Origin: Exiguobacterium sp. SL-9
GTDB taxonomy: Bacteria; Bacillota; Bacilli; Exiguobacteriales; Exiguobacteriaceae
Reading direction: 5' to 3'
Length of the DNA stretch: 64,000 nt
Assembly: GCF_004336985.1 (NCBI RefSeq)
Contig: NZ_SJUO01000004.1
Span: 186,001-250,000 of the forward strand
In this document: one piece after another, positions 17,901-26,712 of the stretch
Numbering within the stretch: position 1 is the first letter of the stretch
Layout of the letters: each line of letters opens with the position of its first letter
Program-made: the position numbers and the translations under genes
The notes under the pieces: generated by a model
Seen by the model: the letters and a program-made list of their open reading frames with translations, nothing else
Databases searched by the model: none
What the model was told of the DNA's origin: nothing

Positions 17901-18463
17901 GCGACTTGATGACGAACATGGTCGAAAAAGTGCCTGCCGTCGACCGGTACTCGTACGTCTATCAAGGGAACTCGCAAGTGCTCGACCATATCCTCGTATC
18001 GAACCGTTTAGCGGCGACGACCGAGATCGATATGATTCACGTCAACGCTGACTTCACGGAGATGTCGGGCCGCGCGAGTGACCACGATCCGGTCCTCGCT
18101 CAAATCGACCTCACTCCAGAGCCAGAAGTTGAATTGACGCGCTACACGGTCGAAAATAACCGTGCCGCTCGTCTCGTCCTTCAAGACGACTTCATCGGCG
18201 TGACGATTGGCAAAGGCACGAACTTCAAGAACGGCATCTTCGTCCGTGGCGCTTACACGGAATTGACAGGTGAGCCGCTCAAAAATGTCGTCGTTCAAGT
18301 GAAACCGAAAGCCGCCGGCGCCATCATCGACTTTGACGGCGCAACGGTCAAAGAAGTTGTAGTAGATGGAACGAACTTAGCTGAAATCCGCGGGGCAAAA
18401 AACGTGAAGAAAATCAGCTATACAAAAGGCGCATCCGCTAACTCGGTCGTCATTAAGAAGTAA
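14957..18463 (+). CDS. Large secreted multidomain endonuclease/exonuclease/phosphatase protein (ExeM/NucH-like)
   Basis: 1168 residues. Order: signal peptide (1-36, Ala-x-Ala near VHAET); lamin-tail domain (~38-140, LFISEYVEGSSNNKAIELFN); OB-fold domain (~215-390, ARSKAEGETVTIKGVV); chitobiase-type Fn3-like domain (~395-470, ADIYYTLDGSDP); a second OB-like region (~480-735); an EEP nuclease domain (~745-1045) with ASYNLENFS, GVTEVQDN (metal Glu), ANHWNSKGG, ALGDFNDF and SDHDPV (catalytic Asp/His); and an unassigned 110-residue C-terminus. No LPxTG motif, so it is free or held non-covalently. Probably degrades extracellular DNA for phosphate, carbon or biofilm turnover. Preceded by a cre and followed by a terminator. 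Confidence 0.9.
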   Translation: MGKPQARSFKQMTGLALSAGLIVSSMTPIAANVHAETLNASDLFISEYVEGSSNNKAIELFNGTNAAIDLSAYKLELYSNGGTAPGTTLNLTGTLEPGGTYVIVNGSASETLKAKANTTSGVTNFNGDDTLVLKKGDTVLDVFGQVGFDPGTKWGTTVATADQSLVRKDTVTTGDANGADAFDPATEWNSQPIDTFTNLGSHTFQGVDYGDGGTVEPPAPVTPISISDARSKAEGETVTIKGVVTAKLANTISIQDATGGLSVRPTSLAVNVGDEVVVTGAIGSYRELLQLNSAVVVSKQATSVPAAQVLTGEQINEDVESELVTVNNVTLSGSGQNLTATDGTKEFVVRDERGILDLQTDVNYSSITGIVQQFDNTYQIIPRDVSDTVIDASVLRPATAKPGAGTFVGPQDVTLSTTTAGADIYYTLDGSDPKANGTLYTSPVRIEETMTLKTAVKSGDVFSAVTTFEYKITDKIRIHDIQGASHTSPMNGQTVEGVEGVVTYSFVSMGTTYYYIQTPDMEADQDARTSEGIILYGGRSIAGIQVGDLVNVKGLVSEYAIEGYSDRQQTDMKMTQIDTRNGSVNVVKSGVALPTPVKIDASNLPTEFIDSDALAVFNPDKDAIDFWESLEGMRVETGNLKSVSPQQYGDLVTVLEGTPTETFNGGVLLKKDDANPERIQFRLEPNAEAREFDVATGDRFNGPIVGIVGYSFGNYKIQASLDEMKAAFVKGDAKRETTFIEAEKDKLTIASYNLENFSSNVKETSDEKALKLAKAFVEELNSPDIIGVTEVQDNNGQGTGDSAADQSYQRLIDNIVSIGGKSYKYVNIDPENNKDGGAPNANIRVGFLYDPERVSLTEGIPAGDATTAVGYENGKLTHNPGRIDPLNPAFDSSRKPLAAQFDFQGENVVVIANHWNSKGGDTGFFGSKQPVVLGSEVQRKQIAQIVHDFVAGVKTDNPDANVVALGDFNDFEFSDAMQIFKGDLMTNMVEKVPAVDRYSYVYQGNSQVLDHILVSNRLAATTEIDMIHVNADFTEMSGRASDHDPVLAQIDLTPEPEVELTRYTVENNRAARLVLQDDFIGVTIGKGTNFKNGIFVRGAYTELTGEPLKNVVVQVKPKAAGAIIDFDGATVKEVVVDGTNLAEIRGAKNVKKISYTKGASANSVVIKK

Positions 18464-18486
18464 CGCACGCATATAAGATTTATGAG

Positions 18487-18513
18487 ACCGCAGACACGTC
18501 GTCTGCGGTTTTT
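18487..18513 (+). terminator. Intrinsic terminator of nuclease gene
   Basis: Perfect 9-bp stem ACCGCAGAC/GTCTGCGGT with loop ACGTC, followed by TTTTT. Confidence 0.88.
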
Positions 18514-18576
18514 GGCGTTTTCATTCGTGAAATTCGGGGATTAAGTAGAAGATGCTGATTATCGGAGGATGACGTC

Positions 18577-19782
18577 ATGGAGATGCATAATGGGAATTTA
18601 TATTGGCCGGTCACAGAATCGGAACAGATTGTCTTACAAAAACCGATTAAGAAAGAGCGCTACGACGTACTCGTCATCGGCGCGGGCATGTCCGGGACAC
18701 TGACGGCCTATACGCTTCACAAGGACGGTGTCGATTTCGCCGTCATCGACCAAGGGAAAGTCGGAGCCGGGAGCACGGCCGCGAACACCGGGCTCATTCA
18801 ATACTCGAACGACATCATGTTACATGAACTCGCTGAACAAATTGGTGAAGAAGATGCGGTCCGCTTCTATAAACTGTGTGCCGAGGCGGTCGATGCGCTC
18901 GACGAGGTCGCCGGGACTGTCGACGCCAAAGACGTCTATATCCGGCGTGACAGTCTTTGCTTCGCCAGCAGCGAGGCAGATGTCTCCAAATTGAAACGGG
19001 AGTATGAGATGCTGACGAAACACGGACTCGCGGCCGAATGGCTCGACCGGGAGGCGTTACAAGAACGCTACCCGTTCGATAAACCGGCCGGCTTGATCAC
19101 GAACGGCGATGCTGAGGTCAATCCACTCACACTCAGCCGTCAGGTCGTCCGTTACTTGTCGACACAGAACGTCCCCATCTTTGAAGAGACTGACGTCACG
19201 GAAGTCGTCGCCGACGGAGACGACTGGCTCGTGCTGACACCAGCAGGAACGTTCAAAGCGGGACACGTCATCTTTGCGACCGGCTATCGTCCGGCCCCGC
19301 TCCTCGACACGCATCGGATCGAGCTCAATCGTTCCTATGCCATCGCCACGAATCCACTGCCTGATTTTAAAGAGTGGGACGGACAAGCGCTCATTTGGGA
19401 AACGAAACGACCGTATCTCTATTTACGGACGACCGTGGACGGCCGCATCATCGCCGGCGGGCTCGATGAAGAAAAAGCAGAGACACCGCATAATGAGGCG
19501 CTCATTCAAAAGCGGGCCGAGCGGTTGCGACAAGAAGTCGAGACTTTGTTCCCGATGTATGAGTTGACAGTTGAATACGCCTGGGTGGCCCTGTTCGGTG
19601 AGTCGATCGACCAGCTACCTTTTATCGGGGAACATCCGGACCGTCCGAACCTGTTTTATTTACTCGGGTATGGAGGCAACGGAACAGTCTACAGCATGCT
19701 AGGTTCTAAAATTTTGAGTGAGTTAGTGCGCGGAATCGAGAATCCAGATGCTCGCATTGTACGATTAGATCGGACACGTTGA
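18577..19782 (+). CDS. FAD-dependent oxidoreductase (DAO family)
   Basis: 401 residues. The FAD-binding motif VLVIGAGMSGTLTAYTL starts near residue 31, followed by GAGSTAANTGLI. The C-terminal GYGGNGTVYSMLGSKIL closes the FAD site. The fold is that of D-amino-acid/glycine oxidases and related deaminating or demethylating enzymes. The substrate cannot be told; the ~25 residues before the Rossmann motif hint at a YurR/PuuB-like group. GGAGG lies upstream of the ATG. Single gene with its own terminator; a small unknown gene follows. Confidence 0.85.
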   Translation: MEMHNGNLYWPVTESEQIVLQKPIKKERYDVLVIGAGMSGTLTAYTLHKDGVDFAVIDQGKVGAGSTAANTGLIQYSNDIMLHELAEQIGEEDAVRFYKLCAEAVDALDEVAGTVDAKDVYIRRDSLCFASSEADVSKLKREYEMLTKHGLAAEWLDREALQERYPFDKPAGLITNGDAEVNPLTLSRQVVRYLSTQNVPIFEETDVTEVVADGDDWLVLTPAGTFKAGHVIFATGYRPAPLLDTHRIELNRSYAIATNPLPDFKEWDGQALIWETKRPYLYLRTTVDGRIIAGGLDEEKAETPHNEALIQKRAERLRQEVETLFPMYELTVEYAWVALFGESIDQLPFIGEHPDRPNLFYLLGYGGNGTVYSMLGSKILSELVRGIENPDARIVRLDRTR

Positions 19783-19805
19783 TCCCCTGACATCAGGGGA
19801 TTTTT
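19782..19805 (+). terminator. Intrinsic terminator
   Basis: Ten-bp stem ATCCCCTGA/TCAGGGGAT around CA, then TTTTT. Overlaps the stop codon of the FAD oxidoreductase. Confidence 0.85.
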
Positions 19806-19832
19806 CTATACATATGAATTGGAGTGATCATC

Positions 19833-20495
19833 ATGACGACGAAACGAAAACCGAAATGGGTGTACCGCCTGAGGCGAGGGTTGCTCTTTATCCCCGCCAT
19901 CGCCTTGACCATTTACGCCTGGCCACATGAACCTGCCAAAGATGGGATCGATGACGCGTTCGCGCAGACCGAGGAGACGCATGACGAAGGGAGCTATACA
20001 ATCGAAGCGAGACAGCCCGTGCAAGAAGACGAGGCCGTCCGTTATGCGTATGACGTCGTCGTCCACGGCCAACCCGACGTCGAGATGCTCCAGTCCATCA
20101 GTCAGGATGTCATTGATGAGGTGACCGCGCGTGATACGTTCCAAGCCGCCCTCATCCGTTTCTATGACCACGAAGCCTATGTCGGTACAGCCTCCCCGCT
20201 CGGTGAGGCCGTATTTTCCCCTGAAGGTGATTGGAGTCTGGCTGATCAGGTAGACCCTGGCGCTTATGAGGACATGACGTTCGGCTGGCAATTGAAAGAG
20301 AAGGAGTGGGACACACAACTTTCAGACAAGGAAGCACGCGTCTGGCACGCTTGGAATCGTGTCTATGAAGCGGAGCAATCGGATGACCCTGACTTGAAAG
20401 CGAAAGTGACCCGCACCATTTCCACCAAATACGACTTGAATCCGGAAACCGTCCAGCAAATCGTTTTAAAGCAGAACGTTTGGGCCGCCTTATAA
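19833..20495 (+). CDS. Hypothetical membrane-anchored protein
   Basis: 220 residues. A basic N-terminus (TTKRKPKWVYRLRRG) is followed by one hydrophobic segment (LLFIPAIALTIYAW, ~17-31); the rest is acidic and helical. The likely layout is a single-pass anchor with an extracytoplasmic domain. There is no lipobox or known motif. ATG 19833 follows GGAG at proper spacing; the GTG at 19824 overlaps that ribosome binding site. I do not recognise the family. It sits between the FAD oxidoreductase and the catalase, each with its own terminator, so context says little. Confidence 0.65.
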   Translation: MTTKRKPKWVYRLRRGLLFIPAIALTIYAWPHEPAKDGIDDAFAQTEETHDEGSYTIEARQPVQEDEAVRYAYDVVVHGQPDVEMLQSISQDVIDEVTARDTFQAALIRFYDHEAYVGTASPLGEAVFSPEGDWSLADQVDPGAYEDMTFGWQLKEKEWDTQLSDKEARVWHAWNRVYEAEQSDDPDLKAKVTRTISTKYDLNPETVQQIVLKQNVWAAL

Positions 20496-20520
20496 TGTTG
20501 ACCTTGCGTATTACATTCAT

Positions 20521-20547
20521 CCCCCATTTTAAAAATGGGGGTTTTTT
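20521..20547 (+). terminator. Intrinsic terminator
   Basis: Stem CCCCCATTT/AATGGGGG followed by GTTTTTT. The T-tract also supplies the -35-like box of the possible SigB promoter before katE. Confidence 0.85.
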
Positions 20548-20565
20548 CTCAGTTCGTTAGGGAAA
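20541..20565 (+). promoter_or_regulatory. Possible SigB-type promoter of katE
   Basis: GTTTTT (20541-20546), 13-bp spacer, GGGAAA (20560-20565). Compare the SigB consensus GTTTAA-N12-15-GGGWAW. The katE gene of B. subtilis is SigB-dependent, which raises the prior. No PerR box is seen here. Confidence 0.4.
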
Positions 20566-20629
20566 ACTCGTTACGTAGGCCAAATCGTGGTTTACAGCGT
20601 GTGTGCATACTTAAAGGGGAGGCAACAAC

Positions 20630-22639
20630 ATGGGGAACAAGAAAGAAGAACAGTTAAAACAACATATGATCGACAACGAGCAGAAAGCTGGGCTCACAAC
20701 GAACCAAGGTCTGAAGATTGCGGAGGATGAGTTTTCGCTCAAAGCGGGGCGCCGCGGACCAACGCTCATCGAGGATTTCCATTTCCGTGAGAAGATGACG
20801 CATTTCGACCACGAACGGATTCCGGAGCGGATCGTGCATGCGCGCGGTGTCGGGGCCCACGGGGAATTCCAAGTGTACGAGTCGCTCGCCGACTATACGA
20901 AAGCCGACTTCTTGAACGACCCGTCGAAAGTGACGCCTGTATTCGTCCGTTTTTCAACGGTGCAAGGTTCGCGCGGTTCTGGGGACACCGTCCGCGACGT
21001 TCGCGGATTCGCGACGAAGTTCTACACCGATGAAGGCAACTACGACCTCGTCGGGAACAATATGCCCGTCTTCTTCATCCAAGACGCGATTAAATTCCCG
21101 GACCTCGTCCATGCCGTGAAACCAGAGCCGCACACGGAAGTACCGCAAGGCGGCAGTGCCCACGACACGTTCTGGGACTTCGTCGGTCAAAACCATGAGA
21201 CGGCTCATCACGTCATGTGGGCGATGAGCGACCGGGGCATCCCGCGTAGCCTGCGTATGATGGAAGGATTCGGTGTGCATACGTTCCGACTCGTCAACAA
21301 AGATGGCAAGGCGCATTTCGTCAAGTTCCATTGGAAACCGAAACTCGGCGTCCATTCACTAGTGTGGGACGAGGCGCAGAAGGCGCTCGGCAAGAACGCC
21401 GACTTCCACCGTGTCGATTTGTACGAGGCCATCGATAAAGGCGATTATCCGGAATGGGAGCTCGGACTTCAAATCATCGCGGAAGAAGATGAGTTCAAGT
21501 TCGACTTCGATCTCCTCGACCCGACGAAACTCTGGCCGGAAGAAGACGTGCCGGTCAAACTCGTCGGCAAGATGACGCTCAACCGCAACGTCGACAACTT
21601 CTTCGCCGAGACGGAGCAAGTCGCGTTCCACCCGGGCCACCTTGTGCCGGGTATCGACTTCTCGAACGACCCGCTCCTCCAAGGGCGCCTGTTCTCGTAC
21701 ACGGATACCCAGTTATCACGTCTCGGCGGACCGAACTTCCATCAACTCCCGATCAATAAGCCGGTCTGTCCGTTCCATAACAACCAGCGCGACGGCATGC
21801 ATCAGATGGCTGTCCATAAAGGACAGACAAGCTACCATAAAAACGCGCTCAACAACAATCAACCGGAGCCCGTTCCAGCCGATCAAGGCGGGTTCGAGCA
21901 CTATCAAGAGAAGGTAGACGGGCATAAAATCCGTGGCCGGAGCGACAGCTTCCTCGACTTCTACTCGCAAGCCAAAATGTTTTATAGCAGTATGACCGAC
22001 GTCGAGAAACAACACATTCAAGCCGCCTACAGCTTTGAGCTCGGCAAGTGTGAGTCGGACATGGTGAAAGAGAACGCCGTCGACCTATTGAATCACATCG
22101 ACCGTCACCTCGCCTCGGTCGTCGCGGACAACCTCGGTGTCGAGTTACCCGCCGAGAACAATGAAGTCGTCTCGGACAAAAAATCACCTGCGCTCAGCAT
22201 GGCCAATACAATCGCGAAACCGGACACGAAGAGCGTAGCCGTCCTCCTCGCCGGAGACGTCGATGCCGTGCAAGTGAAGGCGTGGGTCCAAGTGCTCGCC
22301 GACAACAAAGTCAATTACAGTCTCGTCGGGAAGAAATCATACACGCTCGGCGACCTTAAAGTGAAAGAGACGTATGATACGGTCGATTCGAGCCTGTTCG
22401 ATGCTGCCTTCCTCGTCAGCACCACGACTTCGATCGAAGACGACGTCCTCGAATTCATCGAGAACACGTACAAACACTTCAAGCCGCTCGCGCTTCACTT
22501 GCATCACGATGAAGTGCTCGACCGTTGCCGCGTCAAGACGGACCAACCTGGCGTCTATACGCTCAAACAACATAATCTCGCTGGCTTCGATACATTTATC
22601 GATGGCATCGCGCAAGGGCGGTTCTGGGACCGCACCTAA
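20630..22639 (+). CDS. katE: Large-subunit (clade 2) catalase
   Basis: 669 residues, the size of HPII-like clade 2 catalases. The haem-side His is in [11 protein letters not shown] near residue 71, the distal Asn in [10 protein letters not shown] near 144, and the proximal haem Tyr in [14 protein letters not shown] near 360. The C-terminal ~150 residues (from about [15 protein letters not shown]) form the flavodoxin-like/class I glutamine-amidotransferase-like domain typical of this clade. Decomposes H2O2 in the cytoplasm; with ahpCF in this window it covers high and low peroxide. AAGGGGAGG precedes the ATG. Followed by a terminator. Confidence 0.96.
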   Translation: MGNKKEEQLKQHMIDNEQKAGLTTNQGLKIAEDEFSLKAGRRGPTLIEDFHFREKMTHFDHERIPERIVHARGVGAHGEFQVYESLADYTKADFLNDPSKVTPVFVRFSTVQGSRGSGDTVRDVRGFATKFYTDEGNYDLVGNNMPVFFIQDAIKFPDLVHAVKPEPHTEVPQGGSAHDTFWDFVGQNHETAHHVMWAMSDRGIPRSLRMMEGFGVHTFRLVNKDGKAHFVKFHWKPKLGVHSLVWDEAQKALGKNADFHRVDLYEAIDKGDYPEWELGLQIIAEEDEFKFDFDLLDPTKLWPEEDVPVKLVGKMTLNRNVDNFFAETEQVAFHPGHLVPGIDFSNDPLLQGRLFSYTDTQLSRLGGPNFHQLPINKPVCPFHNNQRDGMHQMAVHKGQTSYHKNALNNNQPEPVPADQGGFEHYQEKVDGHKIRGRSDSFLDFYSQAKMFYSSMTDVEKQHIQAAYSFELGKCESDMVKENAVDLLNHIDRHLASVVADNLGVELPAENNEVVSDKKSPALSMANTIAKPDTKSVAVLLAGDVDAVQVKAWVQVLADNKVNYSLVGKKSYTLGDLKVKETYDTVDSSLFDAAFLVSTTTSIEDDVLEFIENTYKHFKPLALHLHHDEVLDRCRVKTDQPGVYTLKQHNLAGFDTFIDGIAQGRFWDRT

Positions 22640-22651
22640 TCTGAACAATTG

Positions 22652-22688
22652 AAGGATTCGACCCAATTCGACGGGTCGAATCCTTTTT
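22652..22688 (+). terminator. Intrinsic terminator of katE
   Basis: Perfect 13-bp stem AAGGATTCGACCC/GGGTCGAATCCTT, 8-nt loop, followed by T residues. Confidence 0.9.
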
Positions 22689-22760
22689 ATGTGCTTCCCT
22701 TCCCCTCCGCTCTAGCGATATACTAGGTGGGGTATATATCTATCGAGGAGGAATCCTATC

Positions 22761-24020
22761 ATGCGGAATAAGATCGATCCTTATGTGAGCGACACCGCGC
22801 AACAACGCCGACTGTATAAACGGACGTTGTTCGTCGTCGTGTTGTCTCAAATCTTTGGCGGGGCCGGACTCGCCGCCGGGATCACAGTCGGCGCCTTGCT
22901 GGCCCGTGATTTACTCGGAACCGACGCATACGCGGGCGTACCGACGGCGCTGTTCACGCTCGGTTCCGCCGCTGCCGCCTTTTTGATCGGGATGATGTCG
23001 CAGCGGGTCGGACGCCGTTTCGGACTGGCGACCGGATTCTTGACCGGGGCTGTCGGAGCTGTCGGTGTCATCATTGCTGCCACGTTCGAGAGCGTAACGC
23101 TCTTATTCCTCTCACTCCTCGTTTACGGGGCTGGGACAGCGACAAACCTCCAAGCCCGTTACGCCGGGACTGATTTAGCGCTTGCGACCGAGCGAGCGAC
23201 CGCAGTCAGCATCGCGATGGTCTCGACGACGTTCGGGGCTGTCGCCGGGCCGAACTTGGTCGAGCCGATGGGACGTGTCGCCGATGGGCTCGGGTTGCCG
23301 ACATTATCGGGACCCTTTTTACTCGCAGGAGCAGCCTACTTGTTCGCCGGCCTCATCTTGCTCGTATTCTTGAACCCCGACCCGCTCCTCGTCGCCCGTG
23401 CCATCGAGTCGAAACGGCAAGAAACCACCGACACGTCTGTCCATAAGACTGAATCGACGCATGACAGCCGGGGTGTTTACGTCGGTGCATTCGTCATGAT
23501 CCTCAGCCAAATTGTGATGGTCGCCATCATGACGATGACGCCCGTTCATATGCGCCACCATGGTCACGAGCTCGGTGCCGTCGGGCTCGTCATCGGGTTC
23601 CACATTGGAGCGATGTATTTACCGTCGCTCGTGACCGGAGTGCTCGTCGACAAAGTCGGTCGTGAAATCATGGCCATCGCTTCGGGGGTGACCTTATTCT
23701 TCGCCGGTGTCGTCGCGGCATTCGCCCCGGCCGACTCGCTGTTCTTATTGATTGTCGGACTCGTCCTACTCGGTGTCGGTTGGAACTTCGGCCTGATCAG
23801 CGGGACCGCTATCTTGGTCGATGCGACGACACCTGAGACGAGGGCCAAAACACAAGGGTCGGTCGACGTGTGGATCGCTTTATCCGGCGCTTCGGGTGGC
23901 ATGCTCTCGGGGATCATCGCATCCCAGTCGAGCTATTTGATGCTATCCCTGCTTGGTGGAATCATCTCGCTCGTTCTCGTACCGTTCGTCCTTTGGTACC
24001 GCCGTCACCTCTCCTTATGA
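22761..24020 (+). CDS. MFS transporter
   Basis: 419 residues with 12 hydrophobic segments and a cytosolic loop after TM6 (~213-240, ESKRQETTDTSVHK). The MFS A-motif is degenerate (GMMSQRVGRRFGLATG near residue 75) and a second copy reads GVLVDKVGREIMA in the C-half. The early part (QRRLYKRTLFVVVLSQIFGGAGLAAG) resembles Bacillus YdeG/YfkF-like drug-exporter-type MFS. Substrate unknown. GAGGAGG precedes the ATG. Monocistronic, ended by a terminator; a second MFS gene follows 140 bp later. Confidence 0.85.
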   Translation: MRNKIDPYVSDTAQQRRLYKRTLFVVVLSQIFGGAGLAAGITVGALLARDLLGTDAYAGVPTALFTLGSAAAAFLIGMMSQRVGRRFGLATGFLTGAVGAVGVIIAATFESVTLLFLSLLVYGAGTATNLQARYAGTDLALATERATAVSIAMVSTTFGAVAGPNLVEPMGRVADGLGLPTLSGPFLLAGAAYLFAGLILLVFLNPDPLLVARAIESKRQETTDTSVHKTESTHDSRGVYVGAFVMILSQIVMVAIMTMTPVHMRHHGHELGAVGLVIGFHIGAMYLPSLVTGVLVDKVGREIMAIASGVTLFFAGVVAAFAPADSLFLLIVGLVLLGVGWNFGLISGTAILVDATTPETRAKTQGSVDVWIALSGASGGMLSGIIASQSSYLMLSLLGGIISLVLVPFVLWYRRHLSL

Positions 24021-24026
24021 CCGATG

Positions 24027-24057
24027 ACCGATGCGCTCACGTGCATCGGTTTTTTTA
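24027..24057 (+). terminator. Intrinsic terminator
   Basis: Stem ACCGATGC/GCATCGGT, followed by TTTTTTT. Confidence 0.85.
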
Positions 24058-24161
24058 TGCAAAATGCGTCTCCTCTGACAAGCTTCTCTCAATTTGCTAT
24101 ACTCCTTTAGTTATGTTTACTAACTATTTAGATTCAAACAAATAAGGAGGCGTCATCGCCG

Positions 24162-25346
24162 ATGCAACTGACCGCACAAAAATTATGGACGAAAGACTTC
24201 CTCATCATCTCGCTCGTCAACTTCTTTTTGACGCTCATCTTCTTCCTACTCATGGTAACGATTGGGGTCCACGCCGTTGAGACATACGGTGCGACGACAA
24301 GTGAGGCCGGTCTCGTGACCGGGATCTTTATCATCGGGACGCTCGTTGGTCGACTATTCATCGGTCGATTGATTGACTCGATCGGTCGGCGAAAGACGCT
24401 GGTCATCGGGTTGACTTTCTTCACGGCCACAATCCTGCTCTATTTCGTCGACCTCGGTGTCGGCTTCTTACTATTCACCCGTTTCGTACACGGTCTCGGT
24501 ATGGGACTATCAAGTACAGCGACCGGGACAATCGTCGCCCAGATCATCCCTAGTGCACGTAAGGGCGAAGGCATCGGGTATTACAGCATGAGCTCGACTC
24601 TCGCCACTGCCATCGGTCCGTTCGTCGGCTTACTGATGAGCCAGTATACGAGTTTCTCGACCATCTTTATCGCCTGTCTCGTTGTCGGCGTCGTCAGTTT
24701 AGTAAGTGCCTTGTTCGTCAACGTCCCGGAAGCGGACAATCCGGAGATTGTCCGCGGGTTGTCATTAAAAGCGTTCGTCGAACCGAAGGCGTTACCGATT
24801 GCACTGATCATCGCGATCGCTGCCCTCAGTTTTTCAAGTGTCTTATCTTATATTAACTTTTACGCGACCGAACTCGACCTTGTCGAGGCGGCAAGCGTCT
24901 TCTTCCTCGTCTATTCGATTTCCGTCATGTTGTCGCGCCCGATCACGGGACGGCTCATGGACGCACGTGGCGCCAACGTCGTCATGTATCCGGCCATCTT
25001 CATCTTTGCAGTCGGACTGTTCATCCTTAGCCAAGCGACGAGCGCTTTGGGCCTTTTGCTCGCCGGCGCATTGATCGGACTCGGCTTCGGCAATATTCAG
25101 TCCGGGACGCAGGCCATCGCCGTCAAGGCGGCTTCACCTGGACGGATGGGGATGGCGACGTCGACGTTCTTCATCGCCCTCGACGCCGGTCTCGGCTTCG
25201 GTCCTTATTTCATCGGGCTACTCATCCCGCTGACCGGTTTCTCGACCATCTATCTGTTGCTCGCCGGTGTCGTCACGTTCACGATTTTCTTGTATTACGT
25301 GATGAACGGCCGCAAAGAGCGAGATCGCCTCAAGCAAGCCGCCTGA
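24162..25346 (+). CDS. MFS transporter
   Basis: 394 residues, 12 hydrophobic segments. The A-motif GRLFIGRLIDSIGRRKTLVIG lies near residue 66 and a related GRLMDARGANVVM in the second half. The N-terminal domain includes LTLIFFLLMVTIGVHAVETYGA, the pattern of the YfkL/YwoG-type Bacillus exporters with unknown cargo. GGAGG lies 11 nt before the ATG. It is not a close paralogue of the MFS gene just upstream. Own terminator. Confidence 0.85.
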   Translation: MQLTAQKLWTKDFLIISLVNFFLTLIFFLLMVTIGVHAVETYGATTSEAGLVTGIFIIGTLVGRLFIGRLIDSIGRRKTLVIGLTFFTATILLYFVDLGVGFLLFTRFVHGLGMGLSSTATGTIVAQIIPSARKGEGIGYYSMSSTLATAIGPFVGLLMSQYTSFSTIFIACLVVGVVSLVSALFVNVPEADNPEIVRGLSLKAFVEPKALPIALIIAIAALSFSSVLSYINFYATELDLVEAASVFFLVYSISVMLSRPITGRLMDARGANVVMYPAIFIFAVGLFILSQATSALGLLLAGALIGLGFGNIQSGTQAIAVKAASPGRMGMATSTFFIALDAGLGFGPYFIGLLIPLTGFSTIYLLLAGVVTFTIFLYYVMNGRKERDRLKQAA

Positions 25347-25374
25347 CAGGACTTTCAAAGTCCTGTCTTTTTTT
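25345..25374 (+). terminator. Intrinsic terminator
   Basis: Stem GACAGGACT/AGTCCTGTC with short loop, followed by TTTTTTT. It overlaps the stop codon. Confidence 0.88.
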
Positions 25375-25403
25375 GAATGTTCACACATCTTTTTATGAAA
25401 ATT

Positions 25404-25505
25404 AGGCGAAAATACGCCCACTTCTAAACGTTAAGGGTGAAGCCCTCGTGAAAGTGGGCGATGAATCGCCAACCTCTCTTTTGGGTATAAATACCTAAAA
25501 GAGGT
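25404..25505 (+). promoter_or_regulatory. Structured leader of tnpB with ribosome-binding-site hairpin
   Basis: Three overlapping stems compete: GGCG (25405-25408) with CGCC (25415-25418); CGCCCACTT with AAGTGGGCG; and GGCGAT (25457-25462) with ATCGCC (25465-25470). A fourth stem, ACCTCT...GGTAT with ATACC...AGAGGT (25472-25505), pairs the tnpB ribosome binding site. The arrangement would keep TnpB translation low. Confidence 0.5.
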
Positions 25506-25512
25506 GAACATC

Positions 25513-26712
25513 ATGTCGAAGCATAAGGCGTATAAATTCCGGATCTATCCGACAACGGAACAGGAGATCCTGATCGCCAAGACGATCGGTTGTTCACGCT
25601 TCGTCTTCAACCACTTCCTGGCGAAATGGGAAGAAACCTACAAGGTGACCGGAAAAGGACTGTCCTACGGCTCTTGTTCGAAAGAAATCCCTGTACTCAA
25701 GCAAGAGTTCGACTGGCTGAGGGAGGTCGATAGCACATCTGTCCAGACCAGCGTCAAACATCTGGCAGAGGCGTATGACCGCTTCTTCAAGAGGCAGAAC
25801 GAACGGCCACGGTTCAAATCGAAGCGGAACCCCGTCCAATCCTATAAGACGAACATCCAAGGCAAGTCTCAACTTCCTGAGGTGTCGATCGTCGGCGACC
25901 GGCTCAAGCTGCCGAAATTGAAGTGGGTCCGGTTCGCCAAATCGAGGCAGGTCGAGGGCCGCATCTTGAACGCCACGATCCGACGGAACGCCTCGGGCAA
26001 ACACTTCGTCTCCCTCCTCGTCGAGCAGGAGATCGATGAACTGCCGAAGACCGGCTCAACCGTCGGCGTCGACGTCGGGCTCAAGGACTTCGCCGTCCTG
26101 TCCGACGGCACGGTGTACCAAAACGATCGGTACTTCCGTTCGCTCGAGAAGAGGCAGGCGCGCGAGCAGCGCAAGCTGTCCCGTCGTCGGCTCATCGCCC
26201 TGAACCGGAACGTCAAGCTGTCCGAGGCGAGGAACTATCAGAAACAAAAGCGCAAGGTCGCCCGCATCCATGAGAAGATCGCCAACAAGCGCACCGACTT
26301 CCTGCACAAGGTATCGACCGAGATCGTCAAAAGCCACGACGTCATCGGCATCGAGACCCTGCAGGTGAAACACATGCAGCAGGACCGCAAGCTCAGCAAA
26401 TCCATCTCCGATGTCAGTTGGTCGGCGTTCTTCCGCATGCTCGAATACAAGGCGCACTGGTACGGCAAGACCGTCGTGAAGGTCGGGAAGACGTTCGCCT
26501 CGAGCCAGCTCTGTTCGAGTTGCGGCCATCGACACAAGGACGTGAAGCATCTTGGTCTGCGTGAGTGGACATGCCCGGGTTGCGGCGCCCACCACGACCG
26601 CGATGTGAACGCAGGATTGAATCTTAAACAAGAAGCTGAACGAATCGTGGCTTCTTCAACCGTCGGGACGACGGGGCTAGCCTGGCCAGGTTCCGGTCGT
26701 CAGACCGGATGA
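25513..26712 (+). CDS. tnpB: TnpB RNA-guided endonuclease
   Basis: 399 residues. An N-terminal helical/wedge part (KAYKFRIYPTTEQE), a central helical bundle, and a RuvC domain with all three acidic residues: Asp187 (VGVDVGLKD), Glu281 (VIGIETL) and Asp364 (DRDVNAG). A zinc ribbon CSSC...CPGC lies between the last two. The residues match ISDra2 TnpB Asp191/Glu278/Asp361, so the protein looks active. TnpB cuts DNA next to a short motif using an RNA made from the element's right end. The ATG at 25513, 7 nt after AGAGG, is chosen over GTG 25504, which is inside the ribosome binding site. Confidence 0.92.
   Translation: MSKHKAYKFRIYPTTEQEILIAKTIGCSRFVFNHFLAKWEETYKVTGKGLSYGSCSKEIPVLKQEFDWLREVDSTSVQTSVKHLAEAYDRFFKRQNERPRFKSKRNPVQSYKTNIQGKSQLPEVSIVGDRLKLPKLKWVRFAKSRQVEGRILNATIRRNASGKHFVSLLVEQEIDELPKTGSTVGVDVGLKDFAVLSDGTVYQNDRYFRSLEKRQAREQRKLSRRRLIALNRNVKLSEARNYQKQKRKVARIHEKIANKRTDFLHKVSTEIVKSHDVIGIETLQVKHMQQDRKLSKSISDVSWSAFFRMLEYKAHWYGKTVVKVGKTFASSQLCSSCGHRHKDVKHLGLREWTCPGCGAHHDRDVNAGLNLKQEAERIVASSTVGTTGLAWPGSGRQTG

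Noticed and set aside
26056-26631. Minus-strand ORF of 191 codons inside tnpB
   Set aside because: Shadow of tnpB with no ribosome binding site or recognisable motif.
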